Assembly: GCA_902773215.1 (NCBI GenBank)
Contig: CACYDQ010000076.1
Coordinates: 1 to 6,950, forward strand
Direction of reading: 5' to 3'
DNA length: 6,950 nt
DNA from: an uncultured Spirochaetaceae bacterium
Lineage (GTDB): Bacteria; Spirochaetota; Spirochaetia; Treponematales; Treponemataceae
Positions 1 through 6,171 of the stretch are shown piece after piece (the stretch's first letter is position 1; each line of letters opens with the position of its first letter). The position numbers were made by a program, and so were the translations under genes. The notes beneath the pieces were generated by a model. The model made no database searches. It saw nothing but the letters and a program-made list of their open reading frames with translations, and was not told the DNA's origin.

Positions 1-1793
1 TGAAAAACAAGCCTGACTACCAGGTGAACGGCTGGAAGCTGGCGGATTACTACAAGGCGCAGATTCTCCGCACCTGCAGCAGGGGCGATGTGGTCAGCGC
101 GGGAAGCTACGAGGACTTACAGGACGTGACGGGGCACAGCGACCCCTTCCGCACCTTCCAGCAGACCGTGGAGACCTGCGCCCTTGTCATCTGCCTGGAC
201 ATAAGCCGCGCAGAGATATGGGAGACTTACACGAAAGAGGAGAAGGACACTATAGCTTCGTTCCTCTCCGGCTATGCACATGCCAGCACCGTCCCCCAGA
301 ACTGGCGGCTCTTCAATATGCTGGACATGGCCTTCCTGCACAAGGAGGGCTACCAGGTGGACGAGGAGATTATGGCCGACCACGCCCAGGCAATCCTGGG
401 CTACTATGCGGGGGACGGATGGTACCGCGACGGGCAGAGCTTCGACTACTATTCCTGCTGGGCATTCAACGTCTACGCCTCCATCTGGAACGTCTGGTAC
501 GGATATAAGAACATGCCCTATGTCGCCCAGAAGTTCGAGGACAACTCCAATGCGCTCATGCGGACCTATCCTGATTTCTTTGACGCGGACGGATGGATGA
601 CCATGTGGGGCCGCAGCAACATCTATCGCTTTGCCGCGACGAGCGCGTTTGACGGCAATTTCTTACTGCGCCATCCTGCCGCCAACCCCGGCCTTGTCCG
701 CCGTATCGCGTCCGGGGCGATGATGCAGTTCCTGTCCCGCGACGACTGCCTGCCGGACGGGGTGCCGACGCTCGGCTTCTACCGGCAGTTCACGCCGCTC
801 GTGCAGGGCTATTCCTGTGCGGAGTCCCCCTTCTGGTTGGGCAAGGCCTTCCTCTGCCTGGACCTGCCCGCAGACCACCCCTTCTGGACGGCCCGCGAGG
901 AGAACGGAAGCTGGGAGACAATGAAAGCGGGGGAAGTCAAGGAGACCGTGCTGGACGGCCCCGCCCTCTGCTTTACCAACCATCAGGCGAACGGCACGAC
1001 GATTCTCCGGACGGGCAAGGTCGTCAAGACCGCAAGCGACGAGCACGGCATGTGGAACTATTCCAAGCTCTGCTTCTGCTCCAAGTACCCCTGGGAGTCC
1101 GCCCCGTCCGCGGACGTGGAATCCCAGCAGTACGTGCTCACGGATGTGACGAGCGGTGCCATACAGAAGGCGAACGCGACTTTCTGGGCGGGAAAGAAGA
1201 ACGGCGTGCTCTACCGCCGCCAGTTCTTCGGCTACCGGCTTGAGGACGAGACCCACTGGATTCAGGCGATGAACCTGGCTGACTTCCCCGTGGCGAACGG
1301 CATTATCCGCGTGGACCGGCACAGGCTGCACCGCCGACCCGTCACGCTGTCCCTCGGCGCATACGGGTTCCCGGACAACGGGACCAAGGTTGAGCGGAGG
1401 GAGAAGGGCGGGGCCAGGGCAATCGTGCTGTCTGGGACTGATTCTGTCGGGCGGAAAAAGCAGATGGCGATGACGGTCTGGGGCGGCTGGCAGCAGCTGG
1501 ATGTTCTGAAAAGCGGTGGCACGAACCCCGACAGCCAGAGCTCGCTCGTTCCCTATGCGAAGATAAGCCTGCTCAAGCAGTACGGCGGGGCGGAGCCCTA
1601 TGTCCTTGTTTCGCAGGTGATTACCCGGGAGAGCGAAGAGCCCTTCGGCGAGGCCGAGCTGTTCCCTATACGGGAAATTGTCTTCTGCGACAAGTTCCAT
1701 GCCGGCAGCTACGGTCCTGTCCGCCTCGTCCTCGCTGACGGCAGCGAGCGGTTCGTGGATTTCGACGGCATCGAGGGCCGCTTGTCGCTGTAG
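1..1793 (+). CDS. DUF2264 family protein (glycosidase-like alpha/alpha-barrel), 5'-truncated by window edge
   Basis: The frame is open from base 3 and ends at TAG 1791-1793. About 597 codons are visible, so the true start probably lies upstream. A GTG at 24-26 is in frame but has no ribosome binding site, and family-like sequence continues before it. Numbering from that GTG, the family hallmarks are NWRLFNML (93-100), GDGWYRDG with following FDYYSCWAF (130-148), GRSNIYRFA (196-204), QGYSCAESPFWLGKAF (261-276) and YSKLCFCSKYPWE (346-358). The aromatic and Gly/Asp-rich N-terminal half looks like a helical toroid, and the C-terminal 250 residues look beta-rich. The family is often found in polysaccharide-use loci, and I believe some members are classed as glycoside hydrolases, but the substrate here cannot be told. 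No secretion signal is visible because the N-terminus is missing. Family assignment is firm; enzymatic function is inferred. Confidence 0.88.
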   Translation, partial: KNKPDYQVNGWKLADYYKAQILRTCSRGDVVSAGSYEDLQDVTGHSDPFRTFQQTVETCALVICLDISRAEIWETYTKEEKDTIASFLSGYAHASTVPQNWRLFNMLDMAFLHKEGYQVDEEIMADHAQAILGYYAGDGWYRDGQSFDYYSCWAFNVYASIWNVWYGYKNMPYVAQKFEDNSNALMRTYPDFFDADGWMTMWGRSNIYRFAATSAFDGNFLLRHPAANPGLVRRIASGAMMQFLSRDDCLPDGVPTLGFYRQFTPLVQGYSCAESPFWLGKAFLCLDLPADHPFWTAREENGSWETMKAGEVKETVLDGPALCFTNHQANGTTILRTGKVVKTASDEHGMWNYSKLCFCSKYPWESAPSADVESQQYVLTDVTSGAIQKANATFWAGKKNGVLYRRQFFGYRLEDETHWIQAMNLADFPVANGIIRVDRHRLHRRPVTLSLGAYGFPDNGTKVERREKGGARAIVLSGTDSVGRKKQMAMTVWGGWQQLDVLKSGGTNPDSQSSLVPYAKISLLKQYGGAEPYVLVSQVITRESEEPFGEAELFPIREIVFCDKFHAGSYGPVRLVLADGSERFVDFDGIEGRLSL

Positions 1794-1802
1794 GCTCAAC
1801 CC

Positions 1803-1831
1803 TAGCCAATCTCCCTGTCCTGTGGTATACT
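1803..1831 (+). promoter_or_regulatory. Candidate extended -10 promoter for the four-gene operon
   Basis: A -10 box TATACT (1826-1831) is preceded by TG plus one base (1823-1825), giving a full extended -10. Exactly 17 bases upstream is TAGCCA (1803-1808), which matches the -35 consensus at four of six positions. A transcript would start near 1838, almost on top of the AAGGAG ribosome binding site (1839-1844), leaving a leader of only about 13 bases before ATG 1851. There is no convincing terminator after the upstream gene, so some read-through is also possible. Seen directly as a motif match; activity is inferred. Confidence 0.6.
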
Positions 1832-1850
1832 CATCTATAAGGAGTTTTAT

Positions 1851-2510
1851 ATGGGAAAAGGCGGTAAAATCACGGCGGGTGTCTGTGTCCTGGCAACGGC
1901 AGCGCTCCTGGCAGTCGGCACCAAGCGGTATTTGGAAAGTACGGATAGGAAGGTCGCCGAGCTGGAGGAGCGGGTCGCCTACATGAAGGAGGACTGCGTT
2001 CCCATGCGCTTCGAGATTGCCCGGAAGAAAGATTCGGCGATAGACGTGAAGGTCTCGATGTATGACGTGCAGACGGGGAAAAAGGTCGGGAAGCCGGGGG
2101 ATTTCTCCCTTTCCGGCGAGGAGCTCAACGTCGATTTCCAGGTCATAAAGCTTTCGGACAGCAACTTCATCTTCTTCCCTTCCGGCCTGTATACCGACAC
2201 CATGCCGCTGGCGGAGAGCGAGAAGCTCTATTCCCTCTACGACGAGAACGGCTTCCCCCTGATTTACTCCGCTGTCATAGATACGAAAGATGACGGCTCT
2301 GAGGCTTCACAGGAGGACAGGGTCGCGCTGGGAAAGGCTCTCTCTGATTATTTTGCCGTCGTCAAGGAAGGCTCCCAGAGCCAGGCCGAAGAGCAGTACG
2401 GCACGGCAATCCATGACCTCAAGACAATCGCGCAATTCAAGACGGGCTTTGTCTATGAGGTTCTCTGCCACCCGCATACGGGCGGAATCGAGATAAAGAA
2501 AGCTGACTGA
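1851..2510 (+). CDS. Single-pass membrane-anchored protein of unknown function, first gene of operon
   Basis: A 219-residue protein. Its start is fixed by AAGGAG at 1839-1844, six bases before ATG. A short hydrophobic segment (about residues 7-23) follows a Lys-rich N-terminus, then a charged, probably coiled-coil stretch (about 29-48, ESTDRKVAELEERVAYMKED). The rest (about 60-219) is a soluble, beta-rich domain with motifs FSLSGEELNVD (85-95), FPSGLYTDTM (109-118), GFPLIY (134-139), GFVYEV (199-204) and TGGIEI (210-215). I recognise no named family. The same motif order recurs in the C-terminal domain of the next gene, so the two are probably paralogous in that part. The N-in, one-helix layout would place the domain outside the cytoplasm, but this is inference. 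The stop lies 10 bases before the next start, indicating one transcript and likely translational coupling. Confidence 0.85.
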   Translation: MGKGGKITAGVCVLATAALLAVGTKRYLESTDRKVAELEERVAYMKEDCVPMRFEIARKKDSAIDVKVSMYDVQTGKKVGKPGDFSLSGEELNVDFQVIKLSDSNFIFFPSGLYTDTMPLAESEKLYSLYDENGFPLIYSAVIDTKDDGSEASQEDRVALGKALSDYFAVVKEGSQSQAEEQYGTAIHDLKTIAQFKTGFVYEVLCHPHTGGIEIKKAD

Positions 2511-2520
2511 CGGAGGCTTC

Positions 2521-3567
2521 ATGGAAGAGCGTAAGGATGTAAAGGCCGGCAAAAAACGCCTGATAGTATGGCTTGTGTTCCTCCTGTCCTGCATTACGGC
2601 CCTTGCCCTGCTTGCCGTGAACGTGGCGGGTCGGCTCCTTGCGGGCTACGGCGAGTTTGTTTCGTGGGAGAACATGCCCGTCCTCCAGCTCTTGTGGGCG
2701 GCCTTACAGCATCTGCTTCCGCTCATCATGCCCCTGCTCGTTCCTGTCCTGCTCATTCTCTTTGTCTGCTTCCTTCTCTTCACTGCGAAGAGGCTTTCGA
2801 CGGAAAGCCGAAGGTTCGGTGCGCTGGGGCTCGGGACAAGCATCGCCATCATTTTGGACTCCCTGCAGACCTTTTTTCTGTCCATACTGAAATATGTCCC
2901 GGTCACCGCCGTCCTGCTCGTGACTGCGGTCGGAATCAACTCCCTCTTCCTCAGCGTGAACCGGGTCAGCAGGATTGCGGACAACCTCAAGCGCATAAAG
3001 GAGCTGGGGGTAATGATACGGAACCTGTCCCGGTCCGAGGACATCGCGCGGATTACCATGCTGGACAAGCGGGTCGGCGTTGACCCCGCCGATGTTGAGA
3101 AAGTCTACCGGGTGGACATTCTCTCCGAGGAGGGGGATGTCGTCTCCAGCCAGGAGGTCACGCTCCGGGGGAACCGCATTGCGATAGATTCCATAACGGT
3201 GAACTTTGAGTACTCTGAGATTGAGAGCGGCCGCAGGCAGAACATCGCCTATCCCTACCGGGTGTATTCGGAGCTGATGAAGCCGGATGATGCCGTCCCG
3301 CTCACCTGCATGTTCAACGGCGAGGATCTGCCCGTCATCTACTGCCTGGAGGAAGATTCGATATACGGGATGACAAAGGACGTATTCTTTAAGCGGCTCA
3401 AGGAGCTGTTCGACATACTGAAGGATGAGGAGCGGAGCCGGGAGATGGGAATCCGCAGCGCGAACGGCACCGTCAATCACTTTGTCATGAACCCGGGGGA
3501 TGTGTACGACATAAGCGTAGAGGCGACGGGCGGACTGACCGTCCACAAGAAAATGAGTCTGGATTAG
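2521..3567 (+). CDS. Multi-pass membrane protein of unknown function with C-terminal soluble domain
   Basis: A 348-residue protein; start supported by GGAGG at 2512-2516, four bases before ATG. Hydrophobic segments lie at about residues 13-38, 53-88 and 101-146. The last is long enough for two helices, so three or four membrane passes are possible. Positive clusters at KKR (11-13), AKRLSTESRR (89-98) and RVSRIADNLKRIK (148-160) mark likely cytoplasmic flanks. A linker that looks helical (about 150-195) leads to a soluble domain with VTLRGNRIAID (213-223), YPYRVYSELM (244-253), DLPVIY (269-274), GDVYDI (326-331) and TGGLTV (336-341). These match, in order, motifs in the preceding gene's product. 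No known family is recognised, and no enzyme motif or nucleotide-binding site is visible. It sits 14 bases ahead of the ADP-ribose hydrolase gene in the same operon. Confidence 0.85.
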   Translation: MEERKDVKAGKKRLIVWLVFLLSCITALALLAVNVAGRLLAGYGEFVSWENMPVLQLLWAALQHLLPLIMPLLVPVLLILFVCFLLFTAKRLSTESRRFGALGLGTSIAIILDSLQTFFLSILKYVPVTAVLLVTAVGINSLFLSVNRVSRIADNLKRIKELGVMIRNLSRSEDIARITMLDKRVGVDPADVEKVYRVDILSEEGDVVSSQEVTLRGNRIAIDSITVNFEYSEIESGRRQNIAYPYRVYSELMKPDDAVPLTCMFNGEDLPVIYCLEEDSIYGMTKDVFFKRLKELFDILKDEERSREMGIRSANGTVNHFVMNPGDVYDISVEATGGLTVHKKMSLD

Positions 3568-3581
3568 GATGGAGGTGCATC

Positions 3582-4424
3582 ATGTCACGCTTTGAGAATG
3601 TGGCCGTCTTTAAGGATACCGAGGAGGCCTGCAAGAGCAATCCGCGCCTGATGGAGAGCATCAGGAAATCCTGCGCAGGTCAGATATTTGTCCGCGAGAA
3701 CGATTCCGTACCGGACGGTAGCACGGCCGCCCGCTTTGATACGGATGCGAGAATCGTCGTATCCAAGAAGCGGACGTTCGAGGCCGCCCAAGCTTACGTG
3801 GGGACGGGCGACAGGGTATGCGTCCTGAACTTTGCCTCAAGCTCTAATCCCGGGGGTGGTGTCGCGAACGGGGCGGGCGCGCAGGAGGAATGCCTCTGCC
3901 GCGTCTCCACCCTCTACTTTACGCTGGACACGGACGAGAACTGGAAGCGCTTCTACAGCCCCCACCGCAAGGCTCGGGACCCGCTGCACAACGACGACAT
4001 CCTGTATTCCAAGGATGTCACGGTTTTCAAGAGCGACACGATGACCCCGAAGCGATTGCCCGAGACCGAGTGGTTCGATGTCGATGTCCTTACCTGTGCC
4101 GCCCCCAACCTCCGCGAGAGGCCGAGCAACAGCTACAATTCCGGGGACGGGGATGAACGCCTCATTCTGGACGACACAGAGCTCAGGAAACTGCACGAGA
4201 GGCGGGATGCGCGCGTGTTCGATGTCGCCGTGCAGAACGGAGCCGATGTCCTTATTCTGGGGGCGTTCGGTTGCGGGGCTTTCCGCAACAATCCCGCCGT
4301 GGTCGCCGACGTGATGCTCTCTCTCGCCCGGAAATACGCGCGGGCCTTCAAGGTCATCGAGTTCGCTGTCTACTGCCCGCCCCACGACGATTCCAACTAC
4401 CGGGAATTCTCGAAACGTTTGTAG
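3582..4424 (+). CDS. Microbial-type poly(ADP-ribose) glycohydrolase (DUF2263 / TIGR02452 family)
   Basis: A 280-residue cytoplasmic protein, a usual length for the bacterial-type enzyme. Its start follows GGAGG (3571-3575) with a six-base spacer. It carries the family's catalytic signature GGG-x7-QEE: GGG at residues 91-93 and QEE at 101-103, where the second Glu is the expected catalytic acid. The signature is preceded by VLNFASSSNP (81-90). The family-typical late loop GAFGCGAFRNNP (227-238) would form part of the ADP-ribose pocket, and the fold is macrodomain-like. Known members cleave the ribose-ribose bond of poly(ADP-ribose) or remove ADP-ribose; the natural substrate in bacteria is usually unclear. 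All key residues are intact, so the protein is probably active. It is embedded in an operon with three membrane proteins and with no visible ADP-ribosyltransferase. Family call is firm; precise substrate is not known. Confidence 0.93.
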   Translation: MSRFENVAVFKDTEEACKSNPRLMESIRKSCAGQIFVRENDSVPDGSTAARFDTDARIVVSKKRTFEAAQAYVGTGDRVCVLNFASSSNPGGGVANGAGAQEECLCRVSTLYFTLDTDENWKRFYSPHRKARDPLHNDDILYSKDVTVFKSDTMTPKRLPETEWFDVDVLTCAAPNLRERPSNSYNSGDGDERLILDDTELRKLHERRDARVFDVAVQNGADVLILGAFGCGAFRNNPAVVADVMLSLARKYARAFKVIEFAVYCPPHDDSNYREFSKRL

Positions 4425-4444
4425 GGAAGAATCAGGGGAATTTT

Positions 4445-5170
4445 ATGAACATGTTTCTGGTGCTGACATTCTTGTTTTTCGCGGGCAGCCTGATTGGCTG
4501 GGGAATAGAGCTTATCTGGCGCAGGTTCTTCTCCGCAAATAATCCTGAGCGCAAGTGGATAAACCCCGGCTTCCTGACCGGGCCCTACCTGCCCCTGTAC
4601 GGACTTTCGCTTTCTATCCTGTTCTCCATGTCCTTCATCGACGTTTCTTTTGTGAAAGGGGAGTGGGCGCAGAAAATCGTCCTCTTTGTCATCATGGCCC
4701 TGTGCATTACCGTGCTTGAGTATTTTGCCGGGCTGGTTTTCATAAAAGGAATGAAAATCAAGCTCTGGGACTATTCGTCCTGCTGGGGGAACATACAGGG
4801 AATCATCTGCCCGCAGTACTCGTTCTACTGGGCGCTGCTGAGCGCGGTCTATTACTTTCTGGTTCATCCGAGAATCCTTGAATGGCTCTACTGGTTCACG
4901 AACCACCTTGCCTTCTGTCTGGTCGTAGGTTTTTTCTACGGCGTGTTCACGGTGGACCTGTGCTATACGCTGGGACTGTCCGCAAAAATCCGTGCCTTTG
5001 CCACGGAAAAGCAGATTGAGGTGCACTACGAGAGTCTCAAGCTCGCCCTCCAGAAGCGGAACGAGGAGTTCCGTGAGAAGCGCCGCTTCCTCTTCCAGCT
5101 GCACACGTACGGTCGGAACTTTGCGGAGAGCCTCCGCGAGGCCCTTGCCGACAACCTGCTGGGCAAGTAG
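4445..5170 (+). CDS. Putative ABC transporter permease, type IV / CmpB family (PF06541-like) membrane protein
   Basis: A 241-residue integral membrane protein with about five hydrophobic helices (roughly residues 3-25, 47-66, 77-100, 124-141, 153-175). Family landmarks are GWGIE (18-22), NPGFLTGPYLPLYG (40-53), LEYFAG (91-96), LWDYS (107-111) and GNIQGIICPQYS (115-126). The frame stays open back into the upstream gene, but AGGGGAA at 4434-4440 supports ATG 4445; ATG 4451 is a weaker alternative. The charged, helical C-terminal tail (about 178-241) is cytoplasmic by the positive-inside rule if there are five passes from an outside N-terminus. Despite the family's 'ABC transporter' name, no ATPase or binding-protein gene is in the window, so transport is unproven. 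It lies 20 bases after the hydrolase gene and is probably the last gene of the operon. Confidence 0.88.
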   Translation: MNMFLVLTFLFFAGSLIGWGIELIWRRFFSANNPERKWINPGFLTGPYLPLYGLSLSILFSMSFIDVSFVKGEWAQKIVLFVIMALCITVLEYFAGLVFIKGMKIKLWDYSSCWGNIQGIICPQYSFYWALLSAVYYFLVHPRILEWLYWFTNHLAFCLVVGFFYGVFTVDLCYTLGLSAKIRAFATEKQIEVHYESLKLALQKRNEEFREKRRFLFQLHTYGRNFAESLREALADNLLGK

Positions 5171-5222
5171 AACGGCTTCTTACCGCGACGTGATGCGGCT
5201 ACAAATTATAAAGACATATTAT

Positions 5223-5251
5223 TAGACGGAGACTGCTTTATCCAGTATATT
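5223..5251 (+). promoter_or_regulatory. Candidate promoter upstream of the DUF3737 gene
   Basis: The 120-base gap 5171-5290 is clearly more A+T-rich than its surroundings. It holds TAGACG (5223-5228) and TATATT (5246-5251), separated by exactly 17 bases and matching the -35 and -10 consensus at four and five positions. A second -10-like TATAAA lies at 5207-5212 but has no good -35 partner. The gene's ribosome binding site GGAGG is at 5281-5285, five bases before ATG. This suggests the DUF3737 gene has its own promoter rather than relying only on the upstream operon. It is a motif match only. Confidence 0.4.
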
Positions 5252-5290
5252 TACGGTAGAAACACACGATAGATTCCGGGGGAGGCGACG

Positions 5291-6154
5291 ATGGAATACA
5301 GGAACCAGACATTTGATCAGGAGCGGGCCTTGTACGCGGTGAAGGACGCGATTGTCGAAAACTGCACGTTTGACGGACCGGCGGACGGCGAGTCTGCTCT
5401 CAAGGAGGCATCCGGCATACAGGTGCGCAATTGCCGCATGAACCTGCGCTATCCCTTTTGGCATGTTTCTGATGCGGAAATCTCCGGCTGCGAGCTTACG
5501 CAGAACTGCCGCGCCGCCCTCTGGTATGACAGGAACATCGTGCTGGACGGCTGCCGCCTGAACGGAATAAAGGCCCTCCGCGAGTGCGACGGCGTGACCC
5601 TCAGGAACTCAAGCGCGAGTTCGGAGGAATTCATCTGGAAATGCCGCAATTTGACCGTCCAGAACGTGACGATCGAGTCCTCGGAATATCCTTTTTTTGA
5701 AGTGGCCGGGGCGGACATACGCTCCCTCTCGATGAAAGGCAAGTATTCGTTCCAGTACTGCAGCGACATAGAGATAGCGGATTCAAATTTGGACACGAAG
5801 GATGCCTTCTGGCATTCCAAAAACGTGACCGTGCGCGACAGCGTTATCCGGGGCGAATACCTCGGCTGGTATTCGGAAAAGCTTACTCTTGTGAACTGCC
5901 GCATCATCGGAACGCAGCCGCTGTGCTACTGCCGCGACCTCACGCTCGTGAACTGCACGATGGAGGACTGTGACCTTGCGTTTGAGCGGAGCACGGTGCA
6001 GGCGGACGTCAAAGGAAAAATCGACAGCGTAAAGAACCCTCTCGGCGGAAAAATCGAGGCCGACTGCATCGGCGAGCTGATTCTGGAGGAGTCCGTCGCC
6101 GATCCGGCCAAGACAGAAATCATCTGCCGGAAATGCGGCGGCAGGTGCGCATAG
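5291..6154 (+). CDS. DUF3737 family protein (right-handed parallel beta-helix)
   Basis: A 287-residue protein matching the DUF3737 pattern throughout: the N-terminal NQTFDQERALYAVKD (5-19), then successive coils of about 20-22 residues such as IVENCTFDG (21-29), IQVRNCRMN (43-51), ISGCELTQN (64-72), LTVQNVTIE (121-129), VTVRDSVIRGEYLGWYSE (179-196) and LTLVNCRIIG (198-207). KIDSVKNPLGGKI (243-255) near the end is also characteristic. The regular hydrophobic/Asn/Cys ladder implies a solenoid. No signal peptide or membrane segment is seen, so it is probably cytoplasmic. The biochemical role of the family is not established; a resemblance to carbohydrate-binding or lyase beta-helices is structural only. 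The protein ends with a short Cys-rich tail, C279-x2-C282-x3-C286, beyond the usual final strand. It has its own ribosome binding site and probably its own promoter, and converges on the next gene. Confidence 0.9.
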   Translation: MEYRNQTFDQERALYAVKDAIVENCTFDGPADGESALKEASGIQVRNCRMNLRYPFWHVSDAEISGCELTQNCRAALWYDRNIVLDGCRLNGIKALRECDGVTLRNSSASSEEFIWKCRNLTVQNVTIESSEYPFFEVAGADIRSLSMKGKYSFQYCSDIEIADSNLDTKDAFWHSKNVTVRDSVIRGEYLGWYSEKLTLVNCRIIGTQPLCYCRDLTLVNCTMEDCDLAFERSTVQADVKGKIDSVKNPLGGKIEADCIGELILEESVADPAKTEIICRKCGGRCA

Positions 6155-6161
6155 CCGCCGC
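6135..6161. terminator. G+C-rich hairpin between convergent genes, possible bidirectional terminator
   Basis: GCGGCGGC (6135-6142) and GCCGCCGC (6154-6161) form a perfect eight-base-pair stem with an 11-base loop. The hairpin spans the last codons and the stop (6152-6154) of the DUF3737 gene, and lies just past the stop (6172-6174) of the opposing gene. Neither side has a strong run of T residues: TGTTCCCAGTTTA follows on the plus strand and ATTTCC on the minus strand. The position suits a shared terminator, but the missing U-tract and overlap with coding sequence weaken the call. Confidence 0.4.
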
Positions 6162-6171
6162 TGTTCCCAGT

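Noticed and set aside
24..26. GTG as the start codon of the DUF2264 protein
   Set aside because: The frame is open upstream to the window edge, there is no ribosome binding site, and the protein would lack expected N-terminal sequence. An ATG formed with the base before position 1 is possible but cannot be seen.
663..1799. Long open frame of 378 codons on the minus strand opposite the DUF2264 gene
   Set aside because: The opposite frame encodes a recognisable family with conserved blocks throughout. The antisense frame has no family-like sequence and is the kind of shadow expected in G+C-rich DNA.
1791..1807. Small inverted repeat after the DUF2264 stop as a terminator
   Set aside because: Only four base pairs can form (GGCT with AGCC) and there is no T-run, so it is too weak to call.
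1869..1889. Lipoprotein signal around Cys12 of the first operon protein
   Set aside because: The residue before the Cys is Val and the Cys is only 12 residues from the start, so it is not a proper lipobox; a simple membrane anchor fits better.
2704..3546. Open frame of 280 codons on the minus strand
   Set aside because: It lies fully opposite a gene with a good ribosome binding site and membrane helices; its product is low in recognisable structure.
4271..4444. Possible N-terminal extension of the CmpB-type permease starting inside the hydrolase gene
   Set aside because: The extra 58 residues are an Arg-rich out-of-frame reading of the hydrolase gene, while AGGGGAA before ATG 4445 and the immediate hydrophobic start support the shorter protein.
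4397..5104. Open frame of 235 codons on the minus strand opposite the CmpB-type gene
   Set aside because: The plus strand encodes clear family motifs and five hydrophobic helices; the antisense product has no such features.
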